Position numbers and translations under genes: made by a program
In this document: positions 9,008 through 17,044 of the stretch, in pieces
Numbering within the stretch: the stretch's first letter is position 1
Layout: every line of letters starts with the position of its first letter
The notes under the pieces: generated by a model
Database searches by the model: none
What the model saw: only the letters and a program-made list of their open reading frames with translations
What the model was told of the DNA's origin: nothing
From: JAJISK01 sp046759185
Lineage (GTDB): Archaea; Thermoplasmatota; Thermoplasmata; RBG-16-68-12; JAJISG01
Direction of reading: 5' to 3'
Assembly (NCBI GenBank): GCA_046759185.1
Contig: JBHIBO010000010.1
Span: 1-63,864, forward strand
DNA: 63,864 bases

Positions 9008-10228
9008 ATGCAACCCCTTAAGCCAGGGGCAGCTTCCAGCCACGTGGACCGTCGGGAACGGGCGCTGGTCGGCTACGTCACCGCGGCCCACGCACTCAAC
9101 CACGCGTACATTCTCATCATTCCTCTCTTCCTGACCACATGGATTGAGGAATTCAGCTCCGATCTGTTCGTCCTGGGCGTCGTCGCGGCCATCGCGTACG
9201 CGCTGTACGGTGGGGGAAGCGTGCCCTTTGGCTACCTGGCCGATCGCATGGGTTCCAAGCCACTCATCAGCATCTACCTCGCGGGGGCCATCGTCGCTCT
9301 CGTGTTGGTCGCCCTTGCCCAGACGCTCTTGCAGCTCACGCTGGCTCTCGCGCTCCTGGGGCTCTTCCTGAGCCCCCATCATCCCGCGGGGACGGCGATG
9401 ATCACCCGCGAGGTGCGTCAGCAGGGGCGGGGGTTCGGGTACCACGGGATGGGTGGGAGTCTGGGGGTCGCCCTTGGGCCCCTCATCGCGGCCGTCCTTC
9501 TGCTCTCTCTCGATTGGCGAGCCATCTTCGGGCTCTTCGCCCTACCGGCCCTCGTTGTCCTCGTGGCAATGATCTCTCTCGCGCCCTCGGAAGAGGCTCC
9601 CCGAGCGGCAACGAACTGGGTCGAGATGAAGGGTGTCTTCCTGACGAAGGGTTTCTTCCTGGTGCTCCTCGTGTACGTTTTCGCGGGCATCGCCTATTGG
9701 GGCGCCCTCACCTTCCTACCGGCGTACCTGGACAGCCTCGGGCTGCCGGCCCTGAGCGTCAGCGGACGCGACCTGACGGCAGGCCTCTATCTCTTCCCAG
9801 CCGTCCTCGCCTTGGGAGCCGCCGGCCAAGTCGCGGGCGGGTTCTTGGCCGATCGGCCGAAGGTGGAGGTCACGCTCTCTGCCGCCTCTGGCCTGGTGGC
9901 CGCTCTCCTCCTCCTCCTGGCGCTTCCCACCGCTTCCACGGTCGTCGGGATCGCCTTCGTCTTCGGGTTTCTGCTTTTCGCCTTGGAACCCCTGCAGAAC
10001 GTCCTGGTCGCCCGTCAGGCACCGCCGAACCTCCGAGGCCTCGCGTACGGCCTAGTCTTCCTCTCGGTCTTCGGGATTGGTGCTGCAGGCGCTGCCCTGG
10101 GCGGCTACATCGGAGAGATCGCCAGCCTGGGTCAGATCTTTCCGTCCCTGGCCATCTTCATGGTGGCCAGCGGGGTGGCGGCGCTTCTCCTGATCCGCGT
10201 CAAGCCGAGGCCCCGCGTCAGCGCATGA
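9008..10228 (+). CDS. Major facilitator superfamily transporter
   Basis: 406 residues with about 12 hydrophobic segments in two sixes. The loop between helices 2 and 3 carries GYLADRMGSKPLISIY, the canonical MFS GxxxDRxGxRxxl motif, and a second copy, GGFLADRPKVEV, appears at the start of the second half, as expected from the internal duplication. The N-terminal tail of about 20 residues is cytoplasmic. Substrate cannot be assigned. It stands alone and overlaps the end of the convergent NRDE gene by 11 bases. Confidence 0.85.
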   Translation: MQPLKPGAASSHVDRRERALVGYVTAAHALNHAYILIIPLFLTTWIEEFSSDLFVLGVVAAIAYALYGGGSVPFGYLADRMGSKPLISIYLAGAIVALVLVALAQTLLQLTLALALLGLFLSPHHPAGTAMITREVRQQGRGFGYHGMGGSLGVALGPLIAAVLLLSLDWRAIFGLFALPALVVLVAMISLAPSEEAPRAATNWVEMKGVFLTKGFFLVLLVYVFAGIAYWGALTFLPAYLDSLGLPALSVSGRDLTAGLYLFPAVLALGAAGQVAGGFLADRPKVEVTLSAASGLVAALLLLLALPTASTVVGIAFVFGFLLFALEPLQNVLVARQAPPNLRGLAYGLVFLSVFGIGAAGAALGGYIGEIASLGQIFPSLAIFMVASGVAALLLIRVKPRPRVSA

Positions 10229-10955
10229 ACCCCTCGAGGAGCGCCGAGTAGTCCTGGAAGTCGGATTCGCAGGAACGACCGGGACTGTAGAGGAAGAGGC
10301 TGTCTCGCGGGAAGTTCTCCGAGATAGCGACTAGGGTGCTGGACACGGTCCCGGCTCGTTCCCCGTGCCGACAGACCGATTCCCCCTTGTAGACCGTGTG
10401 ATCGGCGGCCACCTCCCGAACGGCCTCCATGGCCCCGGCAAGGCCGGAGAAGGATCGCTTCCAGAGGCCCTCCCGGGCGAGGTGGACACGGGGCTGCGTC
10501 TCATCGTCCACGTCCATGTTCGCGAGCACATGCAACCCGGCGTCCAACTTCACGGTTCGAGGCTCCCCGGCGTAGTGGGTCACGAAGGCGTGGCCGCGGT
10601 CCCCGTAGAGGAGGTTGAAGGGGTTGTATGGCTCCTCGGTGACCTCCTCCTCCACGAAGTCCTTCACCTCAAGGGCCGAGGTATGACCGAGGGCCTCCAA
10701 GCAGAGAAGCCCCCGCGATCGACGGGCCGAGTCGTAGGTGCCCTCCTCCCGGTTCGATATCGCCGCCACGACCCCCACCTCGTTCACCCCGATCCAGGTT
10801 CCTCCGGCCTGGACGTCTCGGGGTGCCAGGATCGAGGTAGGCTCCCGGGTGAGGGTGGGTTCCTCGGCGGGCCGACCGTACACCTCGTCCCGGTTCATGA
10901 GCAGGAAGAGGGGGTACCCCGGAATGAGGTCGCGAAGGAGGACGAGAGTACACAT
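10218..10955 (-). CDS. NRDE (TANGO2) family protein
   Basis: 245 residues. The family-defining LMNRDE motif lies at about residues 20-25, and the protein starts MCTLVLL with cysteine at position 2, as in other NRDE proteins, which resemble N-terminal-nucleophile hydrolases. For that reason the ATG at 10955 is chosen over the in-frame one at 10967, which would add MRSG. GGTWIGVNE and AAISNREE are further conserved blocks. The eukaryotic homologue TANGO2 is linked to acyl-CoA/haem handling; the archaeal role is unknown. Confidence 0.8.
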   Translation of the reverse strand: MCTLVLLRDLIPGYPLFLLMNRDEVYGRPAEEPTLTREPTSILAPRDVQAGGTWIGVNEVGVVAAISNREEGTYDSARRSRGLLCLEALGHTSALEVKDFVEEEVTEEPYNPFNLLYGDRGHAFVTHYAGEPRTVKLDAGLHVLANMDVDDETQPRVHLAREGLWKRSFSGLAGAMEAVREVAADHTVYKGESVCRHGERAGTVSSTLVAISENFPRDSLFLYSPGRSCESDFQDYSALLEGFMR

Positions 10956-11112
10956 CCCGGAACGCAATGGTCCTCGGCCATTAAGCCTTCTTTCTCCCAG
11001 GGTTTGAGGTTACTGCCGCCGCGAAGAAGGATAAGCCTCAGCCCTTCGCCCTCAGGCGAGGTAGTCTGCACGTAGGCGACACCCTCAGAGTCATTGAGGG
11101 GAACCCGCGTCC

Positions 11113-11577
11113 ATGGCGAATCTGCTGGCTCACGCGTTGTTCGCTCTCGCCCTTTTCTCGGTCCTGCACTCCCTCCTTGGAGGGGCACCGTTGTCCGAGT
11201 TCGGGTTCTACGCTGCCCTCATTTCCCTGGGCCCTGACCTGGAGGGACCACGAGGCAGGACCCGGACGCCCCAGAGTCACTCCGTCGCCTTTGGACTTCT
11301 CTGGTCCCTTCTTCTCCTTGCTTTTTGCAGCCTGGCGGGTTGGATGGGACTCCTGTCCCACGCGGTGCTCCCACTCTTCCTCAGCGCATGCCTGATAGGG
11401 GTCGCGTCCCACTGGTTCCTGGATGCTTTCGGGGAACCAGGGATCTTCACTCGGCCCCAGGCGGAAGGAGCGTGGGGGCGCCTCGTTCTGCTGGCAGATC
11501 TTCGGGCGCCGAATCTGAATCTCCTCGTCTCAGGGGCCTCCATCGGCACGATCTTGACCCTGCTCGTCCTCTACTGA
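11113..11577 (+). CDS. Integral membrane protein, YdjM/DUF1286-like
   Basis: 154 residues with about four hydrophobic segments. The polar motifs HALFALALF near the N-terminus, the acidic GPDLEGP, the His in QSHSVAFG and the SHWFLDAF segment recall the membrane-bound metal-dependent hydrolase (YdjM/DUF1286) group, whose His and Asp residues are proposed metal ligands. Catalytic function is not established. Its 3' end overlaps the convergent nadM by 7 bases. Confidence 0.55.
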   Translation: MANLLAHALFALALFSVLHSLLGGAPLSEFGFYAALISLGPDLEGPRGRTRTPQSHSVAFGLLWSLLLLAFCSLAGWMGLLSHAVLPLFLSACLIGVASHWFLDAFGEPGIFTRPQAEGAWGRLVLLADLRAPNLNLLVSGASIGTILTLLVLY

Positions 11578-12092
11578 TCCCCCAGGGACCGGATCCGATC
11601 AACGCCATCGATCTCTCGAATGATCGTGCGTACTGTCGAAGGCACAAGCTCTTCCCACTCCTCCCCCGCCCGGATGCGCCTTCGAATGGCGGATCCGGAC
11701 AGGACTTCCCGGTCAACCAGCGGGCGATCGAGGATCGGATGCCCCGCCTCCTGGAAGAGGCGCCTCGTGAGGGGGTCATGGCTCACCACGGCCTCGAAGG
11801 GGGGCGCGAGGGCGAGAAGGTCGCGGAGCCAGACGGAGTGGACACCGACGTCCCGAACGGGCACAATCCGGACTCTTTCCACGCCCTCCGCGAGGAGCGT
11901 CTCCCGAATCATGCGCGTCCGCTCCTCGAGGCTGAACGGGTTCTTGGCCGTGTGGGAGGCCTGACTGCTCCCGAGGATGAGAACGACCTCGTCGAAGTCG
12001 TCGGCGAGGGCCTTCAGCATGTGCAAATGCCCGAGGTGGAGGGGCTGAAAGCGACCCACGAAGAGGACGCGCGAGGCGCTGTCCTCGGGCAC
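11571..12092 (-). CDS. nadM: Nicotinamide-nucleotide adenylyltransferase
   Basis: 173 residues, typical of archaeal NadM. It makes NAD+ from NMN and ATP. The nucleotidyltransferase signature GRFQPLHLGH sits at about residues 13-22 (HxGH-like phosphate loop) and the second signature SGSAIRRRI at about residues 131-139. It lies 9 bases downstream of lonB on the same strand, so the two are probably cotranscribed. Confidence 0.92.
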   Translation of the reverse strand: MPEDSASRVLFVGRFQPLHLGHLHMLKALADDFDEVVLILGSSQASHTAKNPFSLEERTRMIRETLLAEGVERVRIVPVRDVGVHSVWLRDLLALAPPFEAVVSHDPLTRRLFQEAGHPILDRPLVDREVLSGSAIRRRIRAGEEWEELVPSTVRTIIREIDGVDRIRSLGDQ

Positions 12093-12101
12093 CGCGATCC
12101 C

Positions 12102-14078
12102 CTAGTGGGGAACGGCCCGGTCGGGAGAGACGACGGGTTTGGGCCGGGGGGAGACCATGTCGGCCAGCTTATTCACGAGCCTGCTCTTCTTCGGGCCGAC
12201 CAAGGCGTGATCCAAGACCTCCTTCAAGGTCTCCACCGGTATGATGTCAATTTCGCCCCGGTAACGGCTCTCGATGAGGACGTCGTTGAGGTTAGCTCGG
12301 GGGATGATGACCTTCTTGAAACCCATCTCGGCCGCGGCCTCGATCTTCGCAGTGATGCCCCCCACCGGGAGAACCTGACCTCGGATGCTCAAGGATCCCG
12401 TCATGGCACAGCGCTGATCGACCTCCACCTCCTCCAAGGCGGAGATGACGGCCGTGGCCACGGAGATGGAGGCGCTGTCTCCCTCCACGCCCTCGTAGGT
12501 CCCCACGAACTGGACGTGGATATCGTAGTTGCTGACGTCTTCGCCCGTGTACTTCTTGATGAGCGCGGAGACGTTCTGCACGGCCTCGCGGGCGATCTCG
12601 CCCAGCCGGCCCGTGGCAATGATCTTCCCGTCGTTTCGGCTCTGGGCCGGGGTCACCTCAGCGACGATGGGCAGGACGATCCCGGAGAATTCCGACATGC
12701 TTGGGTCCGCGTTCAGGACCGCCATGCCGTTGACGACACCCACCATTGATCCCTCGGTCACGAACGTCTTGTAGTCCTTGCGCCGCTCGATGTATCGGTC
12801 GGCCACCTGCTGTTCCAGGCTCCGAGCCATCCGCTTGGCGGCGACAACGTGGTCAGCCGTCGTAAAGGGCTCACTGTCCTCTCGGGCGATGTCGCCGGCG
12901 ACTCGAATGAGGCCTCCTAATTCACGGAGCCGCAACGTGAGCTGACCGCGTCGGCCCGCGCGCCGTTGGGCCTCGTGGATGACCTCCCGGACCCCCTCCC
13001 TGTCGAAGTGGGGGATCTTGGCGTCCTTGACGACCTCCTGGGCGACGAACCGAATCATCTTCTCCCGGTTCTCCAGCGTGTCCGGCATGACACTCTTGAC
13101 GTAGACCTCGTAGCCGTACCCACGGATGCGGGACCGGAGAGCGGGGTGCATGTTGCCCACCGCGTCGAGGTTCCCGGCCGCCACGAGGATAAAGTCACAC
13201 GGGACGGGCTCCGTCTTGACCATCGCGCCTGCACTCCGCTCGCTCTGGCCGACGATACTGAATTGCTTCTCCTGCAGGGCGGTCAGCAGGCTCTGCTGGC
13301 TCTCCAGCCGGAGCGTGTTGATCTCGTCGACGAAGAGGACGCCTTTGTGGGCCTTGTGGATGGAGCCCGCCTCCACTCGTTCATGGGACGGCGTCTCGAG
13401 GCCGCCGGATTGGAAGGGGTCATGGCGGACATCGCCCAGGAGGGCGCCCGCATGGGAGCCCGTGGCGTCGATGAAGGGGGGCATATCGTCGGGGTCATGG
13501 CCAGCCAGCAACTTGGGCACGACCAGCATGTCCTGGCGATTCCCCATGGTCCGCGTGGCCCAGAAGATGATGACGGCGATCAGGATGCCGAAGAGGAGGA
13601 TCATCGGCTGAGGGGGGACGGTGATGAAGGCGAGGAGGGCGGACATGAGGACGATCACAACAATAATCGTCGTCATCATGGACGCCCGCTGCTCCTTCCG
13701 GCGCATGGCGTCGGCCTTGTGGGCCTGGACGATCTCCTTCCCCTTCCCCGCCGGAACGATCCGAATCTTGGGCTCGTTGGGATCTTCCGGGTTGTGATAG
13801 ACGATGATATCCTGGAGCTCCTCGCGCGGGAGGAGCTCTGACATGGCCCGGGCCATCATGGACTTGCCCGTGCCAGGGTCGCCGATTAGCATGACGTGGC
13901 GCTTCTGGTCCGCGGCCTTCCTGGCGACCCTAACTCCCTCCTCCTGTCCGATGACCTGGTCGACCAGACGCTCTGGAACGCGAATGTCCGCAGTGGTCTC
14001 AAAATCCTGGGTCTCAATCCACTCGTCAAGGGAAGGAAGCTGTTCTTCAGTGGCTGCCTCTTTCTCCTTAACACCCAT
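12102..14078 (-). CDS. lonB: Archaeal membrane-bound Lon protease (LonB)
   Basis: 658 residues. The AAA+ domain comes first, with Walker A GDPGTGKSM (about residue 57) and Walker B FVDEINTL. Inserted in it is a two-helix membrane hairpin (around MTTIIVVIVLMSALLAF and ILLFGILIAVIIFWA), the hallmark of LonB. The C-terminal Ser-Lys protease domain has S535 in EGDSAS and K578 in GGITAKIEAA; their 43-residue spacing equals that of E. coli Lon S679/K722. It is a membrane-anchored ATP-dependent protease for quality control, upstream of nadM. Confidence 0.95.
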   Translation of the reverse strand: MGVKEKEAATEEQLPSLDEWIETQDFETTADIRVPERLVDQVIGQEEGVRVARKAADQKRHVMLIGDPGTGKSMMARAMSELLPREELQDIIVYHNPEDPNEPKIRIVPAGKGKEIVQAHKADAMRRKEQRASMMTTIIVVIVLMSALLAFITVPPQPMILLFGILIAVIIFWATRTMGNRQDMLVVPKLLAGHDPDDMPPFIDATGSHAGALLGDVRHDPFQSGGLETPSHERVEAGSIHKAHKGVLFVDEINTLRLESQQSLLTALQEKQFSIVGQSERSAGAMVKTEPVPCDFILVAAGNLDAVGNMHPALRSRIRGYGYEVYVKSVMPDTLENREKMIRFVAQEVVKDAKIPHFDREGVREVIHEAQRRAGRRGQLTLRLRELGGLIRVAGDIAREDSEPFTTADHVVAAKRMARSLEQQVADRYIERRKDYKTFVTEGSMVGVVNGMAVLNADPSMSEFSGIVLPIVAEVTPAQSRNDGKIIATGRLGEIAREAVQNVSALIKKYTGEDVSNYDIHVQFVGTYEGVEGDSASISVATAVISALEEVEVDQRCAMTGSLSIRGQVLPVGGITAKIEAAAEMGFKKVIIPRANLNDVLIESRYRGEIDIIPVETLKEVLDHALVGPKKSRLVNKLADMVSPRPKPVVSPDRAVPH

Positions 14079-14175
14079 CGAGCGTCATCCCGTCTGAACG
14101 GCTGAAAATACGACAGCAATCATATTAAACCTTCTCCCAGAGAATCGAGATGGGCTGGCCAGGCGTGCCAGAGAT

Positions 14176-14901
14176 TCACTGGACACGTCGAGCAAGAGAC
14201 CTGTAGAGCAACGATAGGAGAACGGCGCTCGTGCCGACCAAGGCGCCGAAAGGAAGGTTCCAATCTATGAGCGGGAGGCCGCCCAAGGTGATCCATGATG
14301 GTGATCGAATCATGGGAGGAAGTAAGAGAACGATTTGGCCGATGATACCGACGGATCCCAGAGCCACAGCCCCGGCAAACCGCCTATGGACGGCACCATC
14401 CTGTCTGTGATGGCCGCGAAGAGCGAGGACTGAGACCGAGATAAGGAATGAGAGAGCCGCGATGCCACTGAACGTCCCCAATGTGGCCTGGGTTGCTTCA
14501 AAAGCCGAGGTTCTCGCGAAGTACAGGAGAATCGCCACGGGCACCAAAGCACCTACGAATGTCCACCACACCATCTGGGTTGTGCGGGCGGATGCCTCGC
14601 CCACCACGACGTGGCGTTCTAGTCTTAGACCGCCCTGAGCGGGTCTTCGATAGGACCGAATGAGAAGAACCACAGCGATGCCAAGCGTGACGCCGCCAAC
14701 AACTGCTAACACATTTGCCAGCGAACAGAGAAGGATCCCTGACGGTCCCCCTCGGATGGCTACGACCGCGGCAAACAGCCCAGCCGAGGCGGCAAAGAGA
14801 AAGGCCGACGCTCCGTAGGTCAGTAGGGCGACCCAGAGGATCCGAATCGAGTAGACGGGGAAGACCTGACCGTTCTGCTGGACGCGCAAAGCGAGTGGCA
14901 A
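14176..14901 (-). CDS. Multi-pass membrane protein of unknown function
   Basis: 241 residues with six or seven hydrophobic helices (for example around VALLTYGASAFLFAASAGLF, LANVLAVVGGVTLGIAVVLL and WTFVGALVPVAILLYFA). There is no recognisable motif and no signal peptide apart from the first helix, and its base composition looks slightly less GC-rich than its neighbours. It lies alone between lonB and the GTPase cluster. I do not recognise the family. Confidence 0.6.
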   Translation of the reverse strand: MPLALRVQQNGQVFPVYSIRILWVALLTYGASAFLFAASAGLFAAVVAIRGGPSGILLCSLANVLAVVGGVTLGIAVVLLIRSYRRPAQGGLRLERHVVVGEASARTTQMVWWTFVGALVPVAILLYFARTSAFEATQATLGTFSGIAALSFLISVSVLALRGHHRQDGAVHRRFAGAVALGSVGIIGQIVLLLPPMIRSPSWITLGGLPLIDWNLPFGALVGTSAVLLSLLYRSLARRVQ

Positions 14902-14960
14902 TCAATATTCAAGTACCTGCACTCCCTCCGCAGCGAGAAGCGAGGAGAGGTGCTCGGGCC

Positions 14961-15506
14961 TCACTGAGGCACGAGTCGCTTCGCGATCATCCGTGCGAGT
15001 TTGTCGAAGGCCTCGGAGACGTTGTCCCCGGTCTTCGCGCTCGTGTAGAGGAAGGCGGAGTTGTACTTCGAGGCCACAGTTTGAATCTCCTTCTCCTCGA
15101 AGCTGACCTGGTCCGCAAGGTCCTTCTTGTTGGCCAGGAAGTGAACGGGGATGTCACCGGTCACCTTGTTGACCGCCTTCACCCAGTCGTGGAGGTCGTA
15201 GAGGGTGTCCCGCCTGGTGAGATCGCAGACGGCCAGGATGCCCTGGGCGCCATGAAAGTACGCCTCCTTGAGGAGCTCGCGGAAGCCTTTTTCCCCCATG
15301 ATGTCCCAGATCGTCATGTCCACGGCCACCTCGCCACCGTTCGCGCCGTCGAGAATGACCTCTTTCTTGGAGACCTTCGCCCCCAAGGTGGAAATGTACC
15401 GGTCGTCGAACTCATCGTGCACAAAACGCCGGATGAGACAGGTCTTCCCGACGGCTCCCTCGCCGACGAGACAGATCTTGACTTTCATCTTCTCTTGCTC
15501 GACCAT
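14961..15506 (-). CDS. Ras/Rab-like small GTPase, copy 1
   Basis: 181 residues, a complete small-GTPase fold. G1 is GEGAVGKT (about residues 15-22), switch I has the invariant Thr in YISTLGA, G3 is WDIMGEKGF instead of the usual WDTAGQE, G4 is NKKD and G5 is TSAK. There is no C-terminal cysteine for prenylation, so any membrane contact must be indirect. The second ATG (15488, MKVKICLVG) is an alternative start. It is the last of three tandem paralogues, each preceded by its own TATA box. The Glu at the Ras Q61 position may lower intrinsic GTPase activity (inference). Confidence 0.88.
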   Translation of the reverse strand: MVEQEKMKVKICLVGEGAVGKTCLIRRFVHDEFDDRYISTLGAKVSKKEVILDGANGGEVAVDMTIWDIMGEKGFRELLKEAYFHGAQGILAVCDLTRRDTLYDLHDWVKAVNKVTGDIPVHFLANKKDLADQVSFEEKEIQTVASKYNSAFLYTSAKTGDNVSEAFDKLARMIAKRLVPQ

Positions 15507-15546
15507 TGGACACGCCCCACGCGCAATCTGAGCTACTTCGGGTCGA

Positions 15547-15556
15547 GTTATAAAAC
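15547..15556 (-). promoter_or_regulatory. TATA box of GTPase copy 1
   Basis: On the minus strand it reads GTTTTATAAC, centred about 45 bases before the 15506 start. Transcription should begin near 15525 and leave a short leader. Confidence 0.5.
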
Positions 15557-15610
15557 CCTATAGACCCCGTTATCATGCCCGATAGCCGAGGCTGGAATAG
15601 CCTTTCTGGC

Positions 15611-16147
15611 TCACATGAGGCGCGCCATGTTTCGGGCGATAAGCTCGAAGGCGTCGTCCACCCCTTTGCCCGTCTTCGCGCTGGTAATGCGGTACTCGCA
15701 TCCGTGCCGGCGCGCAAAGGCATCGACCTCATCCTCCGTGACGACGTTGTGTTCCGTCAGGTCCGACTTGTTGGCCACGAGCACGAGGGGGATCCGGCCG
15801 GCGATTCGGTAGACCGCGGCGATCCACTCCTCCAAGTCCAACAGGCTGCCGGGACGCGTCAGGTCACAGACCGCGAGGAGCCCGTTCGCCCCCTCGAAGT
15901 AGGCTTCCCGCAAGAGTTCGCGAAAGCCCTTCTCCCCCATGATGTCCCAGACGGTCATGACGACGCGCGACCGGTCGACCTTCATGTCCACCTTCTCGAT
16001 CTTGGCTCCGATGGTCGCCATGTACCGGCCCTGGAAGGTGTTGTGGACGTAGCGGTTCACCAGGCTGGTCTTCCCCACGGCGAATTCCCCGACGAGGCAG
16101 ACTTTGAGCTTCAGGACCTGTTCCTTGGGGGGGAGTAGGACCGGCAT
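15611..16147 (-). CDS. Ras/Rab-like small GTPase, copy 2
   Basis: 178 residues. G1 GEFAVGKT, switch I YMATIGA, G3 WDIMGEKGF, G4 NKSD and G5 TSAK are all intact. It shares the GEKGFRELLREAYFEGANG block with its neighbours, so the three genes are clearly paralogues, but it lacks the short insert before G3 seen in copies 1 and 3. No prenylation motif is present. A TATA-like box about 28 bases upstream implies its own transcript with almost no leader. Confidence 0.88.
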   Translation of the reverse strand: MPVLLPPKEQVLKLKVCLVGEFAVGKTSLVNRYVHNTFQGRYMATIGAKIEKVDMKVDRSRVVMTVWDIMGEKGFRELLREAYFEGANGLLAVCDLTRPGSLLDLEEWIAAVYRIAGRIPLVLVANKSDLTEHNVVTEDEVDAFARRHGCEYRITSAKTGKGVDDAFELIARNMARLM

Positions 16148-16170
16148 CCCAGGAGGGCTTGGGGTCGCGA

Positions 16171-16180
16171 GAACATAAAG
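16171..16180 (-). promoter_or_regulatory. TATA-like box of GTPase copy 2
   Basis: On the minus strand CTTTATGTTC, centred about 28 bases before the ATG at 16147. Confidence 0.4.
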
Positions 16181-16225
16181 CTCACCCCGAGCCTATCACC
16201 CGTGATTTTGCGTTGCGAGAAGATG

Positions 16226-16789
16226 TCAGGCCTTGACGGTCGGGGGCCGCTCCGCCAAGCGCTCCTTGGCGATGCGGGTGGCCAGGCTGCGGAAGGCGTC
16301 TTCCACGTTGTCCCCCGTCTTCGCGCTGGTGAAGTGGTTGGGGGAGTCGTAGGCTTTCGAGAACTGCTCCACCTCCTCCTCGGTCAGTTCCCGCTTCTCC
16401 TTCAGGTCCGCCTTGTTGGCGAGGATCTCGATGGGGATGCGGCCGGTGACGCTGTAGACCCCCTCGATCCAATCGTCGAGGTCGTCCAGGGTGGCCTTTC
16501 GCGTGAGGTCGCAGCCGGCGATGATGCCCTTGGCCCCGTAGAAGTAGGCCTCCTTGAGGAGTTCGCGGAAGCCCTTCTGCCCCATGATGTCCCAGACGGT
16601 CATGTCCACGGTGAACTTCCCGTGCTTCGGGAGGTCGAGGGCGATCTCCTTCTTGGAGACCTTCGTGCCCAAGGTCTGGATGTACTTGTCATCGAAGTCA
16701 TCGTGGACGAACCGGCGGATGAGACTGGTCTTCCCGATGGCGGCCTCCCCCACGAGGCACACCTTCATCTTCATCCTCTTGCCCGGCAT
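16226..16789 (-). CDS. Ras/Rab-like small GTPase, copy 3
   Basis: 187 residues. G1 GEAAIGKT, switch I YIQTLGT, G3 WDIMGQKGF (here the Ras-like Gln is kept), G4 NKAD and G5 TSAK. A longer frame reaches 16921, but the ATG at 16789 (MPGKRMKMKVCLVG) is chosen because a TATA box lies about 34 bases upstream of it and the paralogues start at the same point. It is closest to copy 1 (shared VSKKEI, LIRRFVHDDFDDKYI). Divergent from the ribosomal operon. Confidence 0.88.
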   Translation of the reverse strand: MPGKRMKMKVCLVGEAAIGKTSLIRRFVHDDFDDKYIQTLGTKVSKKEIALDLPKHGKFTVDMTVWDIMGQKGFRELLKEAYFYGAKGIIAGCDLTRKATLDDLDDWIEGVYSVTGRIPIEILANKADLKEKRELTEEEVEQFSKAYDSPNHFTSAKTGDNVEDAFRSLATRIAKERLAERPPTVKA

Positions 16790-16818
16790 GACCCTCGCCC
16801 CCCTTCTCCAAGGGTGCG

Positions 16819-16827
16819 CATATAAAC
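16819..16827 (-). promoter_or_regulatory. TATA box of GTPase copy 3
   Basis: On the minus strand GTTTATATG. It places transcription start a few bases before the ATG at 16789, which supports the shorter start. Confidence 0.55.
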
Positions 16828-16898
16828 GTTCGGCTAATGTTATCAGGGCCGAAAACCGCCGAGCGCTGGCGCCAGGGCTCCTCGCAGAAACGCCAACG

Positions 16899-17044
16899 AT
16901 TAAATAGACCCCACTCCTCAAACGGGTTCAGGCCGGGTCAGACGCCCTGGGAAACGGTTGTCCCAACACCATGGTCCGCGGGTTCTGGACTATGGGAAGC
17001 GTCACGACTCGGTCCGGGAGCCTCGCTCCCAAGCCCGAGGAAGC
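16899..17044 (+). promoter_or_regulatory. Promoter and leader of the ribosomal protein operon
   Basis: A TATA box GATTAAATAG at 16899-16908 predicts transcription start near 16930. About 115 bases of untranslated leader then precede the L3 ATG, unusual here because most genes look leaderless. Fifteen bases before the ATG is a hairpin, GGGAGC (17016-17021) and GCTCCC (17025-17030) with a 3-base loop, followed by GAGGAAG as a ribosome-binding site. The leader could carry a feedback site for a ribosomal protein (inference). Confidence 0.45.

Noticed and set aside
11325..12749. Very long open frame opposite nadM and lonB
   Set aside because: It is antisense to two well-identified proteins, its translation is Gly/Arg/Asp/His-rich without any motif, and such shadow frames are expected in GC-rich DNA. 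The same applies to 3853-4956, 4767-5993, 12966-13841 and 45532-46671.
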